64,000 nt of DNA from Stenotrophomonas sp. 364 (GTDB taxonomy: Bacteria; Pseudomonadota; Gammaproteobacteria; Xanthomonadales; Xanthomonadaceae): assembly GCF_009832905.1 (NCBI RefSeq), contig NZ_CP047135.1, positions 4,070,001-4,134,000 on the forward strand, given 5' to 3'. Numbering within the stretch: position 1 is the stretch's first letter; the number at the start of each line of letters is the position of its first letter. Below the pieces are notes generated by a model. It had not been told where the DNA came from. It searched no databases and saw only the letters and a program-made list of their open reading frames with translations. This document shows, in pieces, positions 41,645-51,100 of the stretch. A program made the translations under genes and the position numbers.

Positions 41645-43375
41645 TCAGAAGCCAGCGTTCACTTCGAGCTGGAAGACGTCGATGGACTGCGGCGCGCCGG
41701 TTACTTCCTTGGCCGCCATCCAGCGGCCGGTCAGCCACACGTTCTTGTCAAACATGTAGGAGCTGCCCAGGTAGTAACCCTTGGCATTGGTGCCGCCCAG
41801 GTGGAAGTTGGAATCGTTGTAGGCGTCGGGCAGCGCATCGGCTTCCAGGCGCTTGTAGCCCAGCCACACGTTCCAGTCGCCGGCCTGCTTGAGCGCCAGC
41901 TGGCCGAAGGTGGCCTGCGCCATGTAGGCCATGTCACCGCTCTGGATGTCCTGCGGGCCGGCCACGCCGTTGGCGGCCGCGCCCAGGTTGGTGACGATGC
42001 CGCCTTGCGCGCGCGACCACATGCGGTTGCGGTCGAAGGCGAGGTTCTTGATGCCATGGCCTTCCACGCGCAGCGCGTAACCGGCGAAGGTGGGGGTTTC
42101 CCAGGCCAGGTTGAGGTCCAGCAGTTCGAATTCGGAGGCCAGGCCCACGTACTGCGGCATCGGGGTGTTGGCCGGGTCGAGCGGATCGAGCGCGATGTTC
42201 CGCAGCAGCATCAGCGTGTTGCCCTTCTGCATGAAGGCCGGGCGCGACCAGTCGCTGCTGCAGTGGTCGGCACCGGCGTACAGCGCGCAGGGCTGGGAGT
42301 ACTCGCCGGCGATGTTGCGGAAGTCGAAGTAGCCCACCGCGGCGCGCAGCTTCTGCTGGTCGCCGAACTGCCAGTCGGCGCCCACCTGCACGCCGTTGAG
42401 CCACTTGTTCTCGCTCTTCATCTTGGTCTGGCTGGTGTTGGGGAAACCGTCGGACGAATACTCCAACGGGGTCAGGCCCAGCGTGGCGAACAGCGACAAC
42501 CCCTCGCCGCCCAGCGGGTGGGCGTACTTGAAGGCCAGGCCGTCGAAGTTGAGGTCGTTGGAGAACAGCGTGTCGGTGGACCAGTACGGGTTGCCGAAGC
42601 GGCCGCCGATGATGTCCAGGCCCTGCACCGGTGTGTAGGACAACCAGGCCTGGTCGAGCCAGGCGTCCTTCTTGGCCAGGCCGCCGCCCAGGGTCTGGGT
42701 GGACGACACCGGGCCGTTGTCATTGCCGGTGGCCAGGCGCACGCCGGCACGGGTGTGCTCGCCCAGCTCGGCCACCACGCCCAGGCGCGCGCGAATGCGC
42801 CAGGAGTTGTTCCGGTCTTCGCGGGTGTTGCGCAGCGGCGGCAGGCCCAGGTTGGTGTTGCCGTTGACGTCATAACCGTTGCTGGCATTGATCCGCGCCC
42901 AGTCCACTTCGATGTCGCTGTTGCGGTCCGAATACAGGCGGCTTTCATTGCGCACGCGCACGTCGCCCTGCACGCGCAGGCGCTGGGTCCAGTCGGGCAC
43001 CTGGTCCGGTGCGGCCCAGCCTTCGGCCTTTGCCTGGGCCATCACGCTGGTCTTGAGCTCCTCGCGGATCTCATCACGCACGGTCTGCGGGATGTACGGT
43101 ACCCGCACGTCGCCGGGCTGCGCGGCGATGGCACCGGTGGCTGCGGCCGGGCGCGCCACGGCGGCTTCGCGCTGGGCTTCCAGCAGCAGCGCCTGGCCCG
43201 CCTCGGGCTTGAGCGCGCCGCTGTCGATCAGGCCGCGGATCAGCTTGATCATCGTGCTTTCGCCGCTGCCGTCCTGGGCATGGGCGGCACCGCTGGCCAG
43301 CACCAGCACGACACCGGCGGCGAGGGCGGAACGGCGCAGGCCCAGCAGCGCGGCGGAATAGGTTGAACGGGTCAT
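41645..43375 (-). CDS. Putative outer-membrane porin
   Basis: 576 residues with a signal peptide (about 1-33, ending AAHAQ). A short N-terminal region contains IKLIRGLIDSGALKPEAGQALL, a periplasmic-helix motif seen in this porin family. A long series of amphipathic beta strands follows and ends in the C-terminal Phe (VNAGF) needed for barrel assembly. It belongs to the large putative-porin family common in proteobacteria that lack classic OmpC-type porins. It follows tonB after 49 bp on the same strand; it could be a passive or TonB-assisted partner of the secretion system. The substrate is unknown. Confidence 0.87.
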   Translation of the reverse strand: MTRSTYSAALLGLRRSALAAGVVLVLASGAAHAQDGSGESTMIKLIRGLIDSGALKPEAGQALLLEAQREAAVARPAAATGAIAAQPGDVRVPYIPQTVRDEIREELKTSVMAQAKAEGWAAPDQVPDWTQRLRVQGDVRVRNESRLYSDRNSDIEVDWARINASNGYDVNGNTNLGLPPLRNTREDRNNSWRIRARLGVVAELGEHTRAGVRLATGNDNGPVSSTQTLGGGLAKKDAWLDQAWLSYTPVQGLDIIGGRFGNPYWSTDTLFSNDLNFDGLAFKYAHPLGGEGLSLFATLGLTPLEYSSDGFPNTSQTKMKSENKWLNGVQVGADWQFGDQQKLRAAVGYFDFRNIAGEYSQPCALYAGADHCSSDWSRPAFMQKGNTLMLLRNIALDPLDPANTPMPQYVGLASEFELLDLNLAWETPTFAGYALRVEGHGIKNLAFDRNRMWSRAQGGIVTNLGAAANGVAGPQDIQSGDMAYMAQATFGQLALKQAGDWNVWLGYKRLEADALPDAYNDSNFHLGGTNAKGYYLGSSYMFDKNVWLTGRWMAAKEVTGAPQSIDVFQLEVNAGF

Positions 43376-43424
43376 CAGCTTGCTCGCAGAAAAAGGAAAG
43401 TCGGGAAGAAGGAGGCGGCCGCGC

Positions 43425-44114
43425 CTAGCCGGCCGGGCGCCGGCCCTGCACCAGCACGCGCGCCGGGAAATCCAGCGACGCCGGCGGGCGCTCGTCGATA
43501 CGGCCCACCGCGCGGATGGCCTGCAGCACGCGTTCGTCGGCCTCGGGGTTGCCGCTGCCACGCAGCAGTTCCACCCGCGTGACCGCACCGGTCGGGTCCA
43601 GCCAGATGTTGACGGTGAGCTGGAACGACAGCCGGCGAACCTGCTCGTCGCGTGCGACGGCCTGCTGCAGCACGTAGCCCAGGTAGCGCCCGTACGTGCC
43701 GTTGCCGGCGCCACCGCCACCGGTGCCACTGCGGCCACCGCCGCTGCCGGACTGGATGCCGAAACTGTCGGTGCCGGCCTGCGCGGTGGCGTCCATGGTC
43801 ACCGGGTCGGCGGTGTCCGGGGTGGGCGCTTCCTCGGTGGGCTTGGGCACCTCGTCCAGCGGCTCCGGTTCGGGCATGACCTCTTCGGGCTTGGGTTCGG
43901 GCTCGGGCGCCGGTTCCGGCGGTGGCGGGGGCGGCGGTGGGGGCAGCATCACCATCGGCACCTCCACCTGCGGGCGGCGGGTACTGGCGGTGTCCTTGAA
44001 CAGCAGCAGCCATGCCAGCAGCGCGAGCAGCGCGATGCCGGCCAGCAGCGCGGCCAGCGGCCACCAGCGCTGCCAGCCGGCCGCGCCGCGTGCACGGGGA
44101 TTGAGTGCAGTCAC
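43425..44114 (-). CDS. tonB: TonB-type energy transducer
   Basis: 229 residues starting at a GTG four bases after exbD. One N-terminal membrane helix (about 18-40) is followed by a Pro/Glu-rich spacer (about 50-100) that includes nine consecutive prolines and PEPEPKPEE. A Gly-rich linker leads to a C-terminal TonB domain (about 140-225) with LTVNIWLDPTGAVTRVELLRGSGN. TonB transmits energy from ExbBD to outer-membrane proteins. It is embedded in the TpsA/TpsB cluster, so it probably serves this system rather than general iron uptake. Confidence 0.92.
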   Translation of the reverse strand: MTALNPRARGAAGWQRWWPLAALLAGIALLALLAWLLLFKDTASTRRPQVEVPMVMLPPPPPPPPPEPAPEPEPKPEEVMPEPEPLDEVPKPTEEAPTPDTADPVTMDATAQAGTDSFGIQSGSGGGRSGTGGGGAGNGTYGRYLGYVLQQAVARDEQVRRLSFQLTVNIWLDPTGAVTRVELLRGSGNPEADERVLQAIRAVGRIDERPPASLDFPARVLVQGRRPAG

Positions 44115-44118
44115 GCCA

Positions 44119-44532
44119 TCACCCCTGTGGTTTGCCGGTCACCAGGCCAACCTGGTTGAGGTCGATCCGGCGCAGCAGGTCGAGAACCTCCACCACGCGT
44201 GCGTACTGCACCTGGGCGTCGCCGCGCACGATCACCGGGAAGTCGGGAGTGAGCGCCTTCTCGGTGCGCAGGCGGTCTTCCAGCTCGGCCAGGCTCACCG
44301 GGTAGGCGTCGAGGAAGATCTGCCCGGCGTTGTCGACGGTGATCGCCCTGGTCTTCGGCTTTTCCAGCGCCATGCTGGAGCTGGCCTTGGGCAGGTTGAC
44401 CTGGATTCCCGGAATGGAGGCGTTGCTGGTGAGGATGAAGATCACCAGCACCACCAGCAGCACGTCGACGAACGGGGTGACGTTGATGCCCTTTTCGCGC
44501 TTCTTGATGCCGAACCGTTTTGCCCTGGCCAT
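44119..44532 (-). CDS. exbD: ExbD/TolR-family proton channel subunit
   Basis: 137 residues. The N-terminal segment INVTPFVDVLLVVLVIFILTSN (about 16-37) carries the conserved membrane Asp used for proton movement (FVDVLL). The periplasmic domain (about 45-130) follows. It is 11 bp after the exbB-like gene and just before tonB, giving an ExbB-ExbD-TonB operon order. It forms the stator complex with the C-terminal part of the fusion protein encoded upstream. Confidence 0.95.
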   Translation of the reverse strand: MARAKRFGIKKREKGINVTPFVDVLLVVLVIFILTSNASIPGIQVNLPKASSSMALEKPKTRAITVDNAGQIFLDAYPVSLAELEDRLRTEKALTPDFPVIVRGDAQVQYARVVEVLDLLRRIDLNQVGLVTGKPQG

Positions 44533-44543
44533 GGTCGTGCGCC

Positions 44544-46346
44544 TCAGGCCTGGACCGGACGCGCGACGGCGGCCGGTGCGCTGCGGTCGAACTCTTCGGC
44601 CAGGCGCGCGGTGAACTCGTCAACGAATACCGACATGTCCGCGGCAATGGCTTCGGCACGCGAGGCCAGCCAGTTGTAGCCAAACAGCGCCGGGATCGCC
44701 ACGCCCAGGCCGGCCGCGGTGCACAGCAACGCGGCGGCCATGCCGGGCGCAACGGAGTTGATGTCCACCGCACCGGCCATCGCCGCCACCACGAACACCA
44801 GCATGATGCCGATCACCGTGCCGAACAGGCCGATGTACGGCGCGCCTTCGATGGTGGTGGACAGCCAGTTCATGCGCTTGGACATGCGCTCGGTTTCACG
44901 GGTGACTTCGGCGTCCATCGAGGCGCGGATGGAGGTGATGGCCGCGGCGGTGAGGCCGTGGTGGTGCGAGCCGCGCCCGTCCATTTCTTCCATGGCGATG
45001 CGATACAGCCGCCACAGGGTGGAGCTGTCGCGGATCTGCGGCGCCAGCGTGCCGGTGCGCTCCAGCTCCTGCAGCGAGGCCACCGGTGCGCCGGTGACCT
45101 TGCGGTACTGCACGGTGAAGGCCTCGTTGGCCTTGGCGACGATGCCGAAGTAGCGGCTCTTGGTGATCATGATGGCCCACGACAGCAGCAGCATCAGGCC
45201 AAGCATCGCCACCACCACCCAGGCGTCGACCGGCATCGCCTTGAGGATGAAACCGAAGTGGCTGACCCCGGCGGACTGTTCGTCTTCACCGAAGGCCACC
45301 AGGCGCGATTCGGCGCCCTGCGCACTGGCATCGGCCAGCAGCAGCGTGGCCGGGCGGGCCACCTTGGACACGCGTACTTCGTCGATGTCACCCAGGAACG
45401 GCTGGGCCATGGCCACCGCTGCGGTGGCACCCGCAGCCGGGGCCACGTCGGCGCCCAACAGCGCCTCACCGGCCAGCGCCGGCAGGCTGGCCTCGATGCG
45501 GGTGGCCTCGCGGCCGCCCACGTACAGCACCACCGCGCCATCGCTGGCGGTTACCGCCAGGTGCGCCCACTGCCCCGCCGCCAGCGCCGGCACCGGTTGG
45601 CTGCGCTGCTGGTTGACGCGCACGTAGGGCACGCCGTTGTCGAGGCCGATGATCAACACGTTGTCGCCTTCGCGGCGGCTGTAGACGGCCTGGTCCGGGC
45701 CGAGCTGGGCCGGCTTGATCCACGCCGAGACGGTCATCGCGCCGTTGGCGGCGATGGCCAGCGACGGCGAACCGGGCAGGTGCAGCGGCTGGCCGGCCAA
45801 CTGCGCACCGCGCCCGATGATGGCGCCGTCGGCGGCCTTGAACGGGCCGCTGGGGTGGTTGACGTAGGCGGTGGTGTCGCGCGGCTCGTTGCCTTCGGCA
45901 AAGTGGTACACGGCGCTGTAGTCCGGGTCGAACACGCGCTGGCCGTTGCCCGCCGCCGGTGCACCGGCGTTGCCGTAGTACATCCACAGGGTCTGCGGCG
46001 CGGTGCCGCTGATGGCCGGCACGTCCACCCAGATCAGGGCCATGCCCAGGCTGGCGTCGTACTGCTCCACCTGGTGGTTGAGCACGGTGCGCCCGTCGGC
46101 ACCGATGAAGCGGATGTCGCTGCCGCCGTCGGCCACGCCGTCGAAGGCGAAGTTGCCGGTGTGCAGGCGCACCAGCACGGGGGTGCGGCCGAGGTTGCCG
46201 CCGAGCGCGGCGCCGTTGGGGCCGGCGTCCACGGTGATGGGCTTGCGGTACTTCCAGTCGGCCTGCCACCACGGGGTATCGGCACGGGCGGTGCCGAGCG
46301 CGCACATGCTCAGGCAGAACAACAACAGGGCAAGAAGGCGTTGCAT
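44544..46346 (-). CDS. DUF2341-LamG-ExbB fusion protein
   Basis: 600 residues. After a signal peptide (about 1-22) come a DUF2341 domain (about 25-150; WKYRKPITVDAG, LWMYYGNAGAP) and a LamG/concanavalin-like domain (about 155-325; MTVSAWIKPAQLG, DNGVPYVRVN). A MotA/TolQ/ExbB proton channel part (about 370-590) follows, with its first helix at about 373-395. The ExbB signature is EGAPYIGLFGTVIGIMLVF (about 500-518). Ordinary ExbB has no such periplasmic half; here a sugar- or protein-binding sensor is fused to the motor. Next to tpsB and exbD, it probably energises the partner system. Confidence 0.9.
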   Translation of the reverse strand: MQRLLALLLFCLSMCALGTARADTPWWQADWKYRKPITVDAGPNGAALGGNLGRTPVLVRLHTGNFAFDGVADGGSDIRFIGADGRTVLNHQVEQYDASLGMALIWVDVPAISGTAPQTLWMYYGNAGAPAAGNGQRVFDPDYSAVYHFAEGNEPRDTTAYVNHPSGPFKAADGAIIGRGAQLAGQPLHLPGSPSLAIAANGAMTVSAWIKPAQLGPDQAVYSRREGDNVLIIGLDNGVPYVRVNQQRSQPVPALAAGQWAHLAVTASDGAVVLYVGGREATRIEASLPALAGEALLGADVAPAAGATAAVAMAQPFLGDIDEVRVSKVARPATLLLADASAQGAESRLVAFGEDEQSAGVSHFGFILKAMPVDAWVVVAMLGLMLLLSWAIMITKSRYFGIVAKANEAFTVQYRKVTGAPVASLQELERTGTLAPQIRDSSTLWRLYRIAMEEMDGRGSHHHGLTAAAITSIRASMDAEVTRETERMSKRMNWLSTTIEGAPYIGLFGTVIGIMLVFVVAAMAGAVDINSVAPGMAAALLCTAAGLGVAIPALFGYNWLASRAEAIAADMSVFVDEFTARLAEEFDRSAPAAVARPVQA

Positions 46347-46379
46347 GGGAAATATCTCCGGGGAAGTCGGGGGTCGGGC

Positions 46380-48005
46380 TCAGTAACTGGCGCCGACGCT
46401 CAGGTGCAGTCGGTTCGCGCCCTTGGTGGTGGTGGGGCCATCGCTGAGCGTGTGGCCGTAATCCAGGCGCAGGTTGAAGTGTTCGCTGATGCGCAGGCTG
46501 CTGCCCAGGCCGGCGGCGGACATCCAGCTGCTGTCGGCCTGCTCGGGCAGCGGCCGGCGCAGGCCCAGCCAGGCGCCATCGACGAAGGCGTACAGGCGCC
46601 AGTCCTGCAGGCCCCACAGCGCGAACGGGCGGGTGCGCCATTCCAGCGTGGCCAGCGCGCCGTAGTCGCCAATGCCTTCGGCCGAGCGGTAGCCGCGCGT
46701 GGTGTACATGCCGCCGGCGGCGAACTGCTCGCCGGAGACCAGCGGCTGGTCGGTCATCTGCGCGGAGATGCGCGCGAACCACTGCGCCCCGCTGTCCAGG
46801 GTGTAGGTATCGCTGAGGTCCAGCTTGAGCGCGAAGAAGCTGGAATCGGCGTAGGCGCGCTTCCAGTCGAACTCGTCGTCGCTGCTGCCGTAGCCGAGCA
46901 GGCTGCGCGCGCCGAACACGGCCTGCAGCGCCACGCTCAGCTGGTGTTTGTCGCCCTGGCGGAAGCCGCTGTAGCCCAGCGTCAGCGGTGCGTACTTGAG
47001 CGGTGCGAAGTCGGACGCCTGGCCCACCATGGCCACCGATTCGTCCAGGTCCTTGAAGTCGATGCCGGCCGACAGCTGGTGCCACCACACGCCGGTCATC
47101 GGCAGGCTGTGGTTGAGCTTGATGCCCAGCGCATGGCCCTTGCCGGTGACGTTGGTCTGGCCGCTGGAGACCACGTTGCTGTCGGAGCGGTAGCCGGAGA
47201 ATTCCAGCATCCAGTCCGGGCTGCCCAGCGGCAGGCCGTAGGACGCCGACAGCACGTTGGCCTGGTCCAGGTCCTGCGGGGCGGCGAAGAAGGTCAGCGA
47301 GGCGGTGTGGTCTTTCTGCCACAGGTTGTCGTGGCCGATGCTGACGATGCTGCGCAGCGGCTCGGTGTCCACGCTGTGGTCGTTGTTGACGGTGGCGCTG
47401 AACCGCCAGGGCGTCTTGTCGTCGACCTTCAGCTCCACGTCCATGGTGCCGTCGGCGGTGCCCTGTTTGACCAGCGGCACCACCTGGCGCTTGCCGCCGC
47501 GGTTGAGTTCGGTGAGTTCGCGCTGCGCACCGTCGAAATCGGGCACCTGGCCCGGCTGCAACGCCGGTACGCGTTCGCGCAGGCGCGCGGCGTCGTTGTA
47601 GCGCGCGCCCACCACGTTGACCTGGCCCACGCGGGTTTCGGTCACCTGCAGGATCACCACGCCGCCGCTGACCTGCTGCTCGGGCAGGTCGACGTAGACC
47701 GACTGGTAGCCCTTGCGCTGGTACGCCGCCTGCAGTGCCAGCCGCGCGGCGTCCACGTCCTGCAGGGTGCGGTCGGGGCCCAGGTGCGGGGTGACCGCGC
47801 GCTCGATGTCGCGTGCATCCAGCACGCTGTTGCCGCGCACCAGGTACTCGTTGATGGTGACGCGCGCAGCGGCCGGCGCTTCGTTCGCAGCGGGCGTAGC
47901 CGGGGTGGCGGCCGCCGGTGCCTGCTGGGCAGTGGCCAGCGGCATCACGCACAGCAGGCACAGCGGCAGCGGCGACCAGGCCATCGCCTTGGGGGTTGAA
48001 GACAT
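46380..48005 (-). CDS. TpsB outer-membrane transporter (FhaC/ShlB family)
   Basis: 541 residues with a signal peptide (about 1-26). The POTRA domains (about 45-200) start with ARVTINEYLVRGNSVLDARDIERAV. The C-terminal 16-strand barrel (about 215-541) includes the plug-loop region ARSLLGYGSSDDEF and the family motif GGMYTTRGYRSAEGIGDYG. TpsB proteins export the TpsA partner across the outer membrane. An in-frame start at 48167 or 48173 would overlap the tpsA stop and add 54-56 residues before the signal peptide, so I prefer 48005. Here tpsB follows tpsA, the reverse of the common order. Confidence 0.94.
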   Translation of the reverse strand: MSSTPKAMAWSPLPLCLLCVMPLATAQQAPAAATPATPAANEAPAAARVTINEYLVRGNSVLDARDIERAVTPHLGPDRTLQDVDAARLALQAAYQRKGYQSVYVDLPEQQVSGGVVILQVTETRVGQVNVVGARYNDAARLRERVPALQPGQVPDFDGAQRELTELNRGGKRQVVPLVKQGTADGTMDVELKVDDKTPWRFSATVNNDHSVDTEPLRSIVSIGHDNLWQKDHTASLTFFAAPQDLDQANVLSASYGLPLGSPDWMLEFSGYRSDSNVVSSGQTNVTGKGHALGIKLNHSLPMTGVWWHQLSAGIDFKDLDESVAMVGQASDFAPLKYAPLTLGYSGFRQGDKHQLSVALQAVFGARSLLGYGSSDDEFDWKRAYADSSFFALKLDLSDTYTLDSGAQWFARISAQMTDQPLVSGEQFAAGGMYTTRGYRSAEGIGDYGALATLEWRTRPFALWGLQDWRLYAFVDGAWLGLRRPLPEQADSSWMSAAGLGSSLRISEHFNLRLDYGHTLSDGPTTTKGANRLHLSVGASY

Positions 48006-48169
48006 CAGGAGCTTCTCACTGCGGAAGAGGGAGGGAACACGCGCTGCGGTGGCCGCGATGGTGCGCAACGCGGGTAACACCGGCGTTGCACGCGCAAGGC
48101 AGTTGCGGCGCGTTGGCCGCACCGGGCCGTGGCCACGCGCGGGGGCCGTGGAAATGTCGGGCGTCATGC

Positions 48170-51100
48170 TCACTGCCGTTGCGTGCCCGGGGCTGCCATG
48201 CGCGCACGTTGCTCGGCGCTGAGTTCGCCCATGCCCACCACCTGCACCACGCTGTCGGGGTCGTAGCGGTCGTCGCCCTTGGCCGGGGTAACGCTGCTGG
48301 TCTCCTCGCCAAAGCCCAGCACCTGCACGCTGATGGTGGACGGCTGCGCCTGGCGCGTTTGCCGCTTGACCATGTCCTGCGCAGCCTGCACGGCGTTGTT
48401 GGCCGCCGCACTGGCCGAGGTCAGTGCGTTGACGTTCACCGCCGCCACCATCGGAATGCCCACGGCCTTGCCCTGCACCTGGATGTTGTCGGCGTTGAGC
48501 ACCTGCAGCGCGGCCAGGTTGACGTTGCCGGAGACACGGATGCCCGCTTCGCCTGCATCGATGGTGCCCAGCGGTGCGATCAGGTCGATGTCGCCCGGGG
48601 CGATCTCCGGGATCGGGTTAAGGGTGGCGATGCCGGCACCGGTGGTGGGCGTGTTCGGCGACAGGCTGACGTTGCCCACGCTGTCGTAGACGCGGCGCTG
48701 CGGGGTGTAGACCACGGTGGTCTTGCTGCCGCGTCCGGCGTTGATGTCGCCCTCTGCCGACCAGGCCAGCACGTTGCCACCGAAGGTGGTGAAGATGCGG
48801 CTCTGGCCCAGCAGCAGGCTGCCGCGCGCATAGATGTTGATATCACCCTCGCCCTGGGTGAGCACGCCCGAACCCGGCCCCGGCACGAACCCGCCGTCGA
48901 CACCGACCAGCGCGCGCCCGCCGGGCACCAGCAGGCTGATGTCGCCACCGAAATCGGTATGGATGCCGGCATCGTTGACCCGGTAGAACGGCAGCCCTTC
49001 GCTGGGGCGACCGGCGGCGATCCACTCGGCTTCGGTCACGTAGCGCTTGCCCGGCAGCGGGCGGCGGGTGGCCACCACGTCGCCGGTCTTCTCGAAGTAC
49101 AGGGCGCTGCTGAACATGGTGAGGTCGCCGCGGTAGGCGATCTCGCTGCCCTTGGCATCCTTGGCCGGCAGCAGCGTGGCGATGGCTTCGCGGCCGCGCA
49201 GGTAGCTGCCCTCGCGCGGGCCGTCCACGTCGGTGTACTCGCGGCCGCCGGCCTTGAGTTCGGCGTAGTACACGTTGCGCAGGAAGGCGCTCTGCTGTTC
49301 GGCCGGCAGCTGCGCGAAGAACGCCTGGGCGTCCATGCTGGCCGCGTCGAAATGCAGGCCCCGACCATTGGCACCGCCGAAGCGGGCGGTAAGCCAGTTC
49401 ACCAGATGCAGCTGGCTGTCCTGCTTGAACTCCCGGGCCAGGTCGCGGTTGGCCGCGCCGGTGCCGCCGCTGGCGGTGGCCGCATCGCGCGCCTGGTCCA
49501 GCGTCTGCTGCTGTTGTGCGAGGAACGCGGCGGCACCGGCCTCGTCGCCGCCGTAACCGAATTCGGTCTTCAGCCACTGCGCCAGCGAGGTGGCACCGCC
49601 ATACACACGCACCACCTTGCCGGCCTGTTCGCCCAGCGCGCGGTTGGGATCGGCCAGGTTGGCCGCGTCCAGGTAGCGCGCGGCGAAGCCGGTCCAATCC
49701 GCACCGTGCGGGCCGACGCCGGCAGCCACGGCAATGGCGGCCCCGCTGCTGCGGTCACCGGCGCCCCCGTTGGCGACCGGGCCCAGGCTGCGCAGTTCGC
49801 CCTTGTCGGCCATGTACAGGTCACGGCCGGCACTGATGTCCAGCAGGCCGGGGCCGGCGATGTAGAAGGTGCTGAAGCGGATGTCGCGGCCGGCCTGCAC
49901 CACCGACACGTCGTCGGCGCTGGTATGTACGATCAGGTTGCCGCGCGCGGTGCCGGCGCCGATGAAGGTCGGTTTGGGCGCGGCCGTGGGGTCGCCGCCC
50001 TTGAGCTGGCCGAACCAGCCCAGTGCGCCATCGTTGTTGCCGTACACCATACCCACGTTGTCCAGCGCGCCCAGTGGCGTGCCCGAATTGACGATGTCAC
50101 GCCCGGCCCGGATGGCGACCGCGCCGCCACCGTCGTACCAGGTGGTGGTGTCGGTCCGGACGGCACCATTGCTCAGCACGTTGTTGGTGGTGGTGACGAT
50201 GCTGCCGGTGCGCAGGCCCACCAGGTCACCGGTGAGCGCGTAGTAGCGCGACGGCACCTGGCCCACGTACACGTGGCCCGATACGGTGGGGGCGGTGAAC
50301 GCGAACAAGGGATAGGCCTGTGCCGAACTGCTGGGGTCGTTGCCAGACAGCAGCACGCTGGGCGCCAGGCCGGTGGGGCTGACGTTGTGGATGAACCGGC
50401 GGCCGTACCAGACCGCGTCGGCCAGGCCCACGAAGCCGGGATTGAACGGGCTGGGCAACGCGGACGGGTCGGCGCCGGACACACCCAGACCGGTGCCGTT
50501 GGCATAGATCGAGCCGGCCGCGAGCAGTTCCAGCTGGCCGGTGCCGCGTGCGGTGAACACATCGTCCACCGGCGACGGCGCCAGCACCACGCCGGCCACG
50601 AAGTTCTCGTTGTTGGTGCCCTGGGTCGGCGCGGTGCGCGGGGTGCCGTAGTAGATGCTGCCGCTGGCGGCGGTAGCGCGCAGCACCGACGGGTACACAT
50701 GGTTGCCGTCGGTGGCCTGGGCGTCGGTGCGGGTGTTGCGGTCGAGCATGGCCAGCGACGGGGTGAGGTTGCCACCGGCGGCCATCAGGTCCACTGCCGT
50801 GGATGGCGTCCACAGCGAGAACCAGCTCCAGCCGCCATCCTGGTAGGCCGTGCCATCCACGCTGAAGGGCGTGCCGTTGTTGAACTGGGGCACGCGCCCG
50901 GGGTCGGTGACGGTGCCCAGCACCAGGTCGCCGCGCGCGTCCAGGCGCGCACCGGCATCGCCCAGCACCAGCACCGGGCCGCCCGCCGCCGTGGCCGCTG
51001 TCGCGCTGTACATGTCGTACGGGCGCGATTCCTTGGCGTCCTGGCGGCTGCCGTAGCGCAGCTCCACGCCGCCCACCGCACCGGCTTCCAGACGCAGCGC

